From Actinobacteria bacterium OV450 (lineage in GTDB: Bacteria > Actinomycetota > Actinomycetes > Streptomycetales > Streptomycetaceae), in the NCBI GenBank assembly GCA_001298555.1, contig LJCW01000296.1, forward strand, positions 1 to 55,813: a stretch of 55,813 bases of DNA, in the 5' to 3' direction. The position numbers and the translations under genes were made by a program. Positions within the stretch are counted from its first letter, which is position 1. Each line of letters begins with the position of its first letter. Of the stretch, positions 40,868-47,885 are shown piece after piece. The notes beneath the pieces are model-generated. The model ran no database searches and had not been told where the DNA came from. It worked only from the letters and a program-made list of their open reading frames with translations.

Positions 40868-41713
40868 ATGAGCCCCACTACCCCCGGACGTCCGTCCCGC
40901 ACCGAAGCACGACGGAGGAAGACGGTGCGCACGCGCATCGTGCTGTCCGTCACCGCGGCCGCCGCGGCGGTGGCGGTCGGCGTCGCGGTGGCCGACTCCG
41001 ATGGTGCTGCGCGCGGGAGTGGGCACACCGACGGCGCCGCGGGACCGCTGTCCGGGAAGGCGAGCGCCGACGCGGGGACGACCACCCCCACCACTCCCGC
41101 CCCCACCGGCGAGGCCTCGGCCACGGCGAGCCCGAGTCCGTCCGGGACGCCGGGACCCGACGCCTCGGCCTCCGCCGCTTCCGCGCAGCCGTCGGCGGCG
41201 GAGGGCAGCACCGAGGCCAAGGCGGCGCCGGCCCAGACCGACAAGCCCACCCGCAAGCCCGCCACCAAGGGCAGCGGGTCCGGCGGATCCAGTGGCTCCG
41301 GCGGGTCCGGCGGGTCCGGCACCGTCGACGCGAACAGCGAGTCCGCGGTCCTCGCCCTGGTCAACAAGGAGCGCGCCGCCGCCGGGTGCGGCCCCCTGGC
41401 CACGAACAGCAAGCTGAGCGCGGCCGCGCGGGCCTACAGTGACACCATGGCCCGCAGTGGCGTCATGTCCCACACCGGGCCCGACGGGTCCACGATGACC
41501 AGCCGGGTGGAAGCCGCCGGATACTCGTGGTCCAACCTGGGCGAGAACATAGCCCGCGGTCAGGCCGACGCCGACGCGGTGATGAACGCGTGGATGAACA
41601 GCCCCGGCCACCGGGCGAACATCCTCAACTGCGCCTTCAAGGAGATCGGCATAGGCGTGCACAAGGGTGACGGCGGCCCGTGGTGGACGCAGGACTTCGG
41701 CGCCTCCAGGTAG
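40868..41713 (+). CDS. Secreted or membrane-anchored CAP-domain protein
   Basis: Protein of 281 residues. An N-terminal hydrophobic segment (RIVLSVTAAAAAVAVGVAV) serves as signal peptide or anchor, followed by a long Ser/Thr/Pro/Gly linker to about residue 155. The CAP (SCP-like) domain fills the rest: LVNKERAAAGCGPL, RSGVMSHTGPDG, NLGENIARG and WMNSPGHRANILN, with the usual His/Glu pairs. Function of bacterial CAP proteins is poorly known; envelope or secreted roles are likely. GAGGTG lies eight bases before the ATG. Its promoter shares an element with the redox operon downstream, suggesting co-regulation. Confidence 0.9.
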   Translation: MSPTTPGRPSRTEARRRKTVRTRIVLSVTAAAAAVAVGVAVADSDGAARGSGHTDGAAGPLSGKASADAGTTTPTTPAPTGEASATASPSPSGTPGPDASASAASAQPSAAEGSTEAKAAPAQTDKPTRKPATKGSGSGGSSGSGGSGGSGTVDANSESAVLALVNKERAAAGCGPLATNSKLSAAARAYSDTMARSGVMSHTGPDGSTMTSRVEAAGYSWSNLGENIARGQADADAVMNAWMNSPGHRANILNCAFKEIGIGVHKGDGGPWWTQDFGASR

Positions 41714-41910
41714 CCGGCCCGCACGACACCCCCACGTCCTCCGACCCGTCCACGGGTACGGAGGACGTCGGCGTTCGCGGGTACGGGCGCCCGGTCGAGG
41801 TGTCTGGCCAGGCGCCTGGCCAGGCGCCCGTACCGGCCCTGCGGAACGCCAGGTTCCCCGGAAGGGGGAGGCGGTGACGGGCCCACCGGGGCGTCCGCCA
41901 CTATGGGGCC

Positions 41911-42468
41911 GTGCCCCGACTTCCGCGCTACCTGCTCATATGGCTGTCGTGCACGGCCGCCAGTGTGACCGCCGTGCTCGCCACGGTCCAGTTCGTCGTC
42001 GGGTCGACCCGGCACACACCCCCGGTCGCCCGGTCCGCCCCGACGGTGATCGAAACGCCGCCCGCATGGCAGGCGGGCACCCCGTCGCCGAGCACACCGT
42101 CCCCGAGCGCATCCGCGAGCCCCTCGCCCTCGGTGACGCAGCGGCCGTCCCCCTCGCCCGCGTCCCCCTCCCCCGCCAAGGCCTCGGGAGCCCCCCGTAG
42201 CAGCGCCCCGAAGGGCTCCGTGGACTGCGCGGAGGGCGGAGCGGGCCTCTACACCGTCCCCTCGCAGGGCGGCAAGGTCACCGTGCGGTACGGGAGCCGC
42301 GGCGTCTGCCTGATCTCCGCGGTCCCGGACCACGGCTTCAAGACCAGCACCTCGCAGACCTCGGACGACACCCTCTCGGTCACGTTCACCAGTGCCGACC
42401 ACCGGTCGCTCGTGACGGCGACGATCGAACCGTCGGCGAAGGCCACCGTCCGCGAGTCGTCCTTCTGA
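41911..42468 (+). CDS. Membrane-anchored small extracellular protein, unknown function
   Basis: Protein of 185 residues. A single N-terminal hydrophobic segment (YLLIWLSCTAASVTAVLATVQ) anchors or exports it; a Ser/Pro-rich linker runs from about 45 to 105. The mature domain of about 80 residues has two cysteines (VDCAEG, GVCLIS) that could form a disulfide, and a strand-rich pattern. The GTG start lies six bases after a -10-like CACTAT with no spaced ribosome site, suggesting leaderless translation. I do not recognise the domain. Lying beside a thiol-redox operon, it could be a substrate. Confidence 0.7.
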   Translation: MPRLPRYLLIWLSCTAASVTAVLATVQFVVGSTRHTPPVARSAPTVIETPPAWQAGTPSPSTPSPSASASPSPSVTQRPSPSPASPSPAKASGAPRSSAPKGSVDCAEGGAGLYTVPSQGGKVTVRYGSRGVCLISAVPDHGFKTSTSQTSDDTLSVTFTSADHRSLVTATIEPSAKATVRESSF

Positions 42469-42477
42469 GACGCGGCC

Positions 42478-42577
42478 GGACGTGGTGGGAGCCGGTGGGA
42501 CGTGGTGGGAGCCGGTGGGCCATGGTGGGACCTGATGAGGCCCGATGAGGCCCCATGCGGCCCGATGCGGCCTGGTC
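42478..42577. repeat. Tandem 20-bp and 10-bp repeats
   Basis: GGACGTGGTGGGAGCCGGTG occurs twice in tandem (42478-42497, 42498-42517) with a degenerate third copy. It is followed by 10-bp units of the form (A/C)GGCCCGATG at 42538-42567 and a partial unit. It lies in the 374-base gap before the redox operon, otherwise gene-free, and could vary in length between strains. Confidence 0.85.
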
Positions 42578-42653
42578 GCGCCGGACATCCCCGTCACTCC
42601 CGTCACCCCCGTCCGCCCCCGGATCGCGCTCCGGCGCAGCGGAAGGTGAGCTG

Positions 42654-42716
42654 TTCCTTAGGGCATCCTCAAGATCGGGCAGAGCCGGTTCCGGCGGCCC
42701 GGAGCGGTCCTATGCT
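42654..42716 (+). promoter_or_regulatory. Redox-operon promoter with 11-bp-spaced repeat element
   Basis: TTCCTTAGGGCATCCTCAAG at 42654-42673 aligns without gaps to the element before the CAP gene; CTTAGG and CTCAAG start 11 bases apart. The -10 TATGCT (42711-42716) again follows after 37 bases. The OmpR-type regulator encoded in this operon is the natural candidate binder. Confidence 0.55.
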
Positions 42717-42842
42717 CGCCTCAGCCGAGTGGCCTTCGGCGCCGGGGCGTGAACCCGGCGATCCGCCGGGCCTCCGGTTTCACCGAGCCGGGGGCGCCCT
42801 GCCCCTCCCGCCCTCCGATCCGTGCCCTGGGGTGTCTTCGCC

Positions 42843-43625
42843 ATGAGTTCTCGCATGCTCCGACCCGTCCGCACCGACCGCCGTACGCAGCCGTCCCACC
42901 CCGGTACGCCCCGCGGAGTGCGACTGCCCCTGCTCGCCGCAGCCGTGGTCGCGGCAGGTCTGACCGCCGCCTGCGGGCCTTCCACCCAGCCCGTCGGATC
43001 CGCCGCGCCGTCCGCGGCCTCGCCGTCCCCGGAGCTCTCCGCGGCCTCCGCCACCGAGTCCGCCACCCCGTCACCCGAGGCGTCCCCGACCGCCTCGGCC
43101 TCTGCCTCTGCCTCGGTGTCCGCCACGCTCCGGCCCGGTTCCTCGCCTTCCTCGCCCGCCAAGGCCGGCTCCGCCGCCACCGGGACTCAGGCCAAGCCGT
43201 CCCGGACGGCCGACGCGGCGCAGCCTGCCGCCGTCCCCGGGCCCGGCTACGACAGTTCGGCCGACGCGCAGAAGCTCATCGACGCGGCGCTGCGCACGGC
43301 CAAGTCCGAGGGCCGGATGGTGCTGCTCGACTTCGGCGCGAACTGGTGCGGCAACTGCAAGGCCGCCGACAAGGTGTTCGCCCAGCCCCAGACCGCCGCG
43401 ATCCTCGGCGACTCCTACCGGGTGGTCAAGATCGACATCGGTGGGAACAGCTCCGCCAACTCGGCGCTCCTGCGCAAGTACAGCCCGTCGGGCGGCACCT
43501 ACACGATGCCCGTGCTGCTCGTCGTCTCCCCCTCGGGGTCCATACGCACCGACACCCACGTCACCGGCAACCCGTCCCTGACCGCGGAGGGCATCAACTC
43601 CTTCCTGCGCAAGTGGGCGTCATGA
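42843..43625 (+). CDS. Thioredoxin-fold lipoprotein (DsbD-gamma-like)
   Basis: Exported lipoprotein of 260 residues. The lipobox LTAAC puts the lipidated Cys at 44. A Ser/Pro/Ala linker runs to about 130, then a thioredoxin fold with VLLDFGANWCGNCKAADKVF, active-site Cys169 and Cys172. The WCxxC and its surroundings resemble the C-terminal gamma domain of DsbD more than classic thioredoxin. It should shuttle electrons outside the membrane. It opens a tightly packed operon and overlaps the TlpA-like gene as ATGA. The ATG at 42843 is chosen as the first with a plausible GGGG site; the one at 42855 is possible. Confidence 0.88.
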   Translation: MSSRMLRPVRTDRRTQPSHPGTPRGVRLPLLAAAVVAAGLTAACGPSTQPVGSAAPSAASPSPELSAASATESATPSPEASPTASASASASVSATLRPGSSPSSPAKAGSAATGTQAKPSRTADAAQPAAVPGPGYDSSADAQKLIDAALRTAKSEGRMVLLDFGANWCGNCKAADKVFAQPQTAAILGDSYRVVKIDIGGNSSANSALLRKYSPSGGTYTMPVLLVVSPSGSIRTDTHVTGNPSLTAEGINSFLRKWAS

Positions 43626-44236
43626 GACGACCGGTACGGACGTCCGTCCTCGCCCCGGCCGGGGACGGACTCGCGGTGGCGGCCGCCCTGGTCTTCGTCG
43701 GCCTCGCGACCCAGGACGGCGGAGCCGGGGTGCCGGGCGGCCAGGCGGGTACGGCCGTGGGAACGGCGGCGGACACCACGCTCATGGAGCCCGGTTCCCG
43801 ACCGGACGCGCCCGTACTGACCGGCGACGACCTGGAGGGAAATCCGGTCAGCCTCGCCGGGCTCCGAGGCCACGTCGTCGTCCTCAACGTCTGGGGTTCG
43901 TGGTGCGGCCCGTGCCGGGCGGAAGCCGATGGCCTGGAGCGGCTCAGCCGCCAGACCCGGGCCGACGGAGTCAGGTTCCTCGGGATCAACACCCGCGACC
44001 GGGACCCGGCCGCCGCCCGGTCCTTCGTACGCGCACACGCCCTGAGCTTCCCCAGCCTGCCCGACCCCACCGGACAACTGCTGCTCCGCTTCCCGCCCGC
44101 ACTGCTCAACCCGCAGGCGGTCCCGGCGACCCTCGTGATCGACCGCCGCGGACGCATCGCCGCCGGCATCGGCGGCGCCGTCACCGAGGAGCAACTGCGC
44201 CCCGTACTGGCACGCGTGGCGAGGGAGGAGTCATGA
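43622..44236 (+). CDS. TlpA/ResA-like thiol-disulfide reductase
   Basis: Membrane-anchored thioredoxin-like protein of 204 residues. One hydrophobic segment (GLAVAAALVFVGLA) is followed by a TlpA fold: VVVLNVWGSWCGPCRAEADGL with Cys95 and Cys98, then FLGINTRDRDPAAARSFV and the cis-Pro region QAVPATLVID. It is the likely reductant for exported disulfides or for cytochrome c maturation, fed by the CcdA encoded next. It overlaps both neighbours by four bases (ATGA), so production is coupled. Confidence 0.92.
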   Translation: MRRPVRTSVLAPAGDGLAVAAALVFVGLATQDGGAGVPGGQAGTAVGTAADTTLMEPGSRPDAPVLTGDDLEGNPVSLAGLRGHVVVLNVWGSWCGPCRAEADGLERLSRQTRADGVRFLGINTRDRDPAAARSFVRAHALSFPSLPDPTGQLLLRFPPALLNPQAVPATLVIDRRGRIAAGIGGAVTEEQLRPVLARVAREES

Positions 44237-44997
44237 CGCCCACCGTCGCGGACGCCCCCTCCCTCGTCAACGGAACACTCCTGATCGCAGCCCCGGTGGC
44301 GCTCGTCGCCGGACTCGTCTCGTTCCTGTCGCCGTGCGTCCTGCCGCTCGTACCGGGCTACCTCAGCTACGTGACCAGCCTGTCGGTCTCCGACCTGGCC
44401 GACGCGGGCGGCGGGCGGCGCGGGCGCATGGCGACGGGGGCCCTGCTGTTCGTCCTGGGCTTCACGGCGGTCCTGGTCTCGGGAGGCGCCCTGTTCGGCC
44501 ACTTCGGCCGTGTCCTGCTGGCCCACCAGGAGACGGTCACCCAGGTGGTCGGCGCCTTCACCGTACTGATGGGCCTGTCCTTCATGGGGTTCCTGCCCGG
44601 TTTCGCCCAGCGGGAGTTCCGCGGCCACCGGCGGCCCGCACTGGGGCTGGCCGGAGCCCCCGTGCTGGGGGCGGTGTTCGCAGTGGGCTGGACCCCCTGC
44701 ATCGGCCCGACGCTGGCCGCCGTCCAGGCGCTGGCCTGGACCGAGGCGAGCGCGGCCCGGGGAGCGCTGCTGATGACGGCCTACTGCCTCGGGCTGGGCC
44801 TGCCCTTCGTCCTGGCCGCGCTGGCCTTCCGCCGCGCCCTGGACGCCTTCGGCCTGGTCAAACGTCACTATCCGTGGGTGCTGCGGATCGGCGGGGGTCT
44901 GCTCGTCCTCGTCGGCGCACTGCTGGCCACCGGAGTGTGGAACGAGCTGGTGTACACGCTGCAGCTGTGGAGCGCGGACTTCACCACCGCCCTCTAG
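44233..44997 (+). CDS. ccdA: CcdA-type thiol-electron transporter (DsbD-beta-like)
   Basis: Six-helix membrane protein of 254 residues that moves electrons from cytoplasmic thioredoxin to the outer face. The two redox cysteines lie in FLSPCVLPLVPG (Cys35) and VGWTPCIGPTLA (Cys156), the signature of CcdA and of the DsbD membrane domain. It overlaps the TlpA-like gene by four bases and is followed by the DsbD-alpha-like lipoprotein. In this operon it is the hub feeding the thioredoxin-fold proteins on either side. Confidence 0.93.
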   Translation: MTPTVADAPSLVNGTLLIAAPVALVAGLVSFLSPCVLPLVPGYLSYVTSLSVSDLADAGGGRRGRMATGALLFVLGFTAVLVSGGALFGHFGRVLLAHQETVTQVVGAFTVLMGLSFMGFLPGFAQREFRGHRRPALGLAGAPVLGAVFAVGWTPCIGPTLAAVQALAWTEASAARGALLMTAYCLGLGLPFVLAALAFRRALDAFGLVKRHYPWVLRIGGGLLVLVGALLATGVWNELVYTLQLWSADFTTAL

Positions 44998-45042
44998 TGC
45001 CGGTCCGAGCCCCCCGTTTCACGGAGATACAGAGATACAGAG

Positions 45043-45615
45043 ATGCACATGAACGTTTCGCTTCACCCGCGGCATTCCCGGGCGGCCCGGGTCACGGTCG
45101 CCCTACTCTCCTGCGCCGTCCTCGCGGCATGCGGCGGTCAGCACGCCGAGGGCGCCGGCAACTCCGCTCCCACGACGGGTTTCACCGAGCAGGGGGTCAC
45201 GGTCACGCTCTCGGTGTCCGACTGGCACGCCTCGAAGGGCACGCTCACCGCGGTGTTCACACCCGAGCGCAAGGGATTCCACCTCTACAGCACCGATCTG
45301 CCGACCGGTGGCGTCGAGGGCGTGGGCAGACCCACGGCGGTGTCCGTCAGCGGTTCCGTCGAGGCGGACGGCAAGCTGACGGCCTCCGCGGAGGTACGGT
45401 CGATCACCGTGCCCGGTGTCGAAACCCCGCTGCCCGTCTACCCGGACGGCCCGGTCACCACCACACTGCCCGTACGTGCCGACGGAAACGGGGACGCGAC
45501 GGTGCTGATCGGATACGCGAGCTGCAGCACTCAGGACGGCTGTACCATCCCGGTCTCCGACCGCCCCGTGCACCTGCACGTCACCGGCGACCGCGCGACC
45601 TTCAACCCCCGCTAG
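45043..45615 (+). CDS. Lipoprotein resembling the DsbD N-terminal (alpha) domain
   Basis: Exported lipoprotein of 190 residues with lipobox LAAC (Cys30). The mature part is strand-rich (VTVTLSVSDWHASKGTLTAVF, RKGFHLYST) and ends with a Cys-x5-Cys pair, Cys161 and Cys167 in GYASCSTQDGC, followed by TIPVSDRPVHL. DsbD-alpha has the same spacing and context (GCADAGFC, then PP and VPL). I infer it takes electrons from CcdA or the gamma-like protein and delivers them to substrates. A short direct repeat (AGATACAG twice) precedes the ATG; the start at 45049 is an alternative. Confidence 0.75.
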   Translation: MHMNVSLHPRHSRAARVTVALLSCAVLAACGGQHAEGAGNSAPTTGFTEQGVTVTLSVSDWHASKGTLTAVFTPERKGFHLYSTDLPTGGVEGVGRPTAVSVSGSVEADGKLTASAEVRSITVPGVETPLPVYPDGPVTTTLPVRADGNGDATVLIGYASCSTQDGCTIPVSDRPVHLHVTGDRATFNPR

Positions 45616-45650
45616 CCGCGACCCACCCGGCCGAGCCTAAGGTGTCCCCC

Positions 45651-46391
45651 ATGCCCAGCGTCCTGGTCGTGGAAGACGACCCCAGCATCCGCCAGTCACT
45701 GATCGAGGTCCTGGCGGAACACGGGTACGCCGTACGCAGCTCCGCCGACGGGTTCGGAGCCCTGCGGGAGGTCACCCAGACCCCGTTCGACGCGGTGGTC
45801 CTCGACCTGGGCCTGCCCGATCTGGACGGAGGAGACGCACTGCGGATGATCCGGGGCATCTCCTCCGTACCCGTCCTGGTGGCCACCGCCCGCGACGACG
45901 AGCGGGAGATCATCAGTCTCCTCAACGCGGGCGCCGACGACTACCTGGTCAAACCCTTCTCCGGCGGACAGCTCGTCGCCCGCCTCTCGGCCGTCCTGCG
46001 GCGCACCACGCACGTTCCCGCCGCAGGGCCCGCCCCGGGAACGCGGGGTGCGCCGGCGCCACGGGTCGCTCCGGCGGGCGAGGCACTGCACCCCACCACC
46101 GTGGGCGAACTCACCGTGGACCCCGGCGCGCGCACCGCGTACCTGGCCGGCGTGGAGCTGCGCCTCACCCGCCGGGAGTTCGACCTGCTGGCGTTCCTGG
46201 CCCGCCACCCCGGCCAGGTGGTCTCCAAGCGGCGACTGCTGACCGAGGTCTGGCGCGAGCCGTACGTCGACGACCAGACCGTCGACGTCCATCTGTCGTC
46301 CCTGCGCCGCAAGCTCGGCGAACGGGCGGCGGCCCCGCGCTACCTGCTGACCGTCCGCGGCGTCGGCATCAAACTGGTGGCACCGCGTTGA
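45651..46391 (+). CDS. OmpR-family response regulator
   Basis: Response regulator of 246 residues. The receiver has VEDDPS, phosphoacceptor Asp in AVVLDLGLPDLDG and switch Lys in DYLVKPF. After a Pro/Ala linker comes a winged helix: LTRREFDLLAFLARHPGQVVSK and QTVDVHLSSLRRKLGE. A -10-like TAAGGT ends seven bases before the ATG and no ribosome site is present, so besides read-through from the redox genes it may have its own leaderless transcript. It is translationally coupled to the kinase. Likely target: the shared element before the CAP gene and this operon. Confidence 0.93.
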   Translation: MPSVLVVEDDPSIRQSLIEVLAEHGYAVRSSADGFGALREVTQTPFDAVVLDLGLPDLDGGDALRMIRGISSVPVLVATARDDEREIISLLNAGADDYLVKPFSGGQLVARLSAVLRRTTHVPAAGPAPGTRGAPAPRVAPAGEALHPTTVGELTVDPGARTAYLAGVELRLTRREFDLLAFLARHPGQVVSKRRLLTEVWREPYVDDQTVDVHLSSLRRKLGERAAAPRYLLTVRGVGIKLVAPR

Positions 46392-47797
46392 GGCGTTCCC
46401 TGGCCGGTGTGGCACTCGCCGTGACCTCCATGGTCGCGCTCTCCTTCCTCATACCGCTGGGCGCGCTGGTGATGTCGCTGGTCAAGGCGCAGGCCGTCAC
46501 CGCGGCAGAACAGCGCGCCGCCGCCCTGGCCCCCGTCCTCGCCCTGACCACGGATCCCTCCGCCCTCCGGGATTCCGCCGCCAGCCTGGACCCGGCCCGG
46601 CAGCTGGTGGTCCACCTGCCGGCGGACGCCGGGGCCCTCGGCGACTCCAAGGCGCCCCCCGCGCTGCTCGAACGGGCCCAGCAGGGACGGGAATCCATCT
46701 CCCAGGCGATCCCCGACGGCTGGATCTGCCTGCAGCCGGTGGTGCTCCCCGGCGACCGGGTCGCCGTGATCGAGAACTTCGTGCCCGAGGAGGAACTGAC
46801 CCACGGGGTCAAGGAATCGTGGGCGGTCATGTCCTTCCTCGCGGTCGCCCTGATCGGCGGTTCCGTCCTGGTCGCCGACCGGCTCGGCGCGAAGGTCGTC
46901 AGATCGTCGAGGAAGCTCGCCCAGGCCTCGCGCGCACTCGGCCAGGGCGACCTGGACACCCGCGTGGACCCCGTGGGCCCCAAGGAGCTGCGGGACGCGG
47001 GCGTCGCCTTCAACGCGATGGCGCACCGGATGAACGAGCTGCTCGCCGTTGAACGCGAGCTCGTCGCCGATCTGTCCCACCGGCTGCGTACGCCGCTCAC
47101 CGCACTGCACCTCGCGTCGGAGCGCATGGCGGGCACACCCGAGTCGGCCAGGGTCGAGGCGGCCGTCGGTGAACTGGAGGCGGAACTGCAGGCCATCATC
47201 GCCGCGGCACGCACCCCCCTCGCCGTCGGTCCCATGGGCCAGGGCATGCTCGGCACGGAACCGTCCGCCGGTCACGAATCGGGGGCCGGGGCCGGGAAGC
47301 CCGGTCCGCGCTGCGAGGCCTCCGACGTGGTCCGCCGCCGTACCGCCTTCTGGTCGGTCCTGGCGGAGCAGCAGGACCGGTCCTGCCGCCTCGACCTGAC
47401 CCAGGAACCCACGACCGTCGGCCTGTCCGACGACGACGTCGCCGCCGTGGTGGACGCGCTCATCGGCAACATCTTCCGCCACACCGCGCCCGGGACCCCG
47501 TTCGCCGTCCAAGTGGTCCGCACGGCCCAGGCCGTGGAGCTGGTCGTCGAGGACGGTGGGCCGGGCATCCCCGAACCGGACCTCGCCCTCTCCCGCGGCA
47601 GCAGCACCGGTTCCACCGGGCTGGGCCTGGACATCGCGGGGCGGGCCGCGACCGCAACGGGCGGTTCGGTGGAGATCGGCCGCAGCGCCCTGGGAGGCGC
47701 CCACATCACGGTGTCCTTCGCCCTGGCGGCGCAGGCCCCTGCCGGACGCAGGCCGCGCACCTCCCGCCGCCGGCCGGCCTGGCCGCACAGACGGTAG
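46388..47797 (+). CDS. Membrane sensor histidine kinase
   Basis: Kinase of 469 residues, cognate to the OmpR-type regulator it overlaps (TTG start inside its TGA stop). Two transmembrane segments (about 6-33 and 142-163) flank an extracytoplasmic sensor of roughly 110 residues with one cysteine in DGWICLQPV. A HAMP domain follows, then the H-box LVADLSHRLRTPLTAL, the N-box IGNIFRHTAPG and G-boxes VEDGGPGIP and GLGLDIAG. The operon context suggests that it reads envelope thiol or oxidative state. The C-terminal tail is Arg-rich. Confidence 0.92.
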   Translation: MRRSLAGVALAVTSMVALSFLIPLGALVMSLVKAQAVTAAEQRAAALAPVLALTTDPSALRDSAASLDPARQLVVHLPADAGALGDSKAPPALLERAQQGRESISQAIPDGWICLQPVVLPGDRVAVIENFVPEEELTHGVKESWAVMSFLAVALIGGSVLVADRLGAKVVRSSRKLAQASRALGQGDLDTRVDPVGPKELRDAGVAFNAMAHRMNELLAVERELVADLSHRLRTPLTALHLASERMAGTPESARVEAAVGELEAELQAIIAAARTPLAVGPMGQGMLGTEPSAGHESGAGAGKPGPRCEASDVVRRRTAFWSVLAEQQDRSCRLDLTQEPTTVGLSDDDVAAVVDALIGNIFRHTAPGTPFAVQVVRTAQAVELVVEDGGPGIPEPDLALSRGSSTGSTGLGLDIAGRAATATGGSVEIGRSALGGAHITVSFALAAQAPAGRRPRTSRRRPAWPHRR

Positions 47798-47885
47798 GGC
47801 CGCCTCCGCCCCGGCCGGTTCGGGGGCGGCCGGGATGCCTGAGCCCCGTCCGCACCGCGGGCCCGGGATCGACGACAGTGACCGG

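Noticed and set aside
40335..40871. Open frame overlapping the CAP gene start
   Set aside because: The product is Arg/Pro/Ser-rich, has no ribosome site and runs through the promoter element and -10 of the CAP gene.
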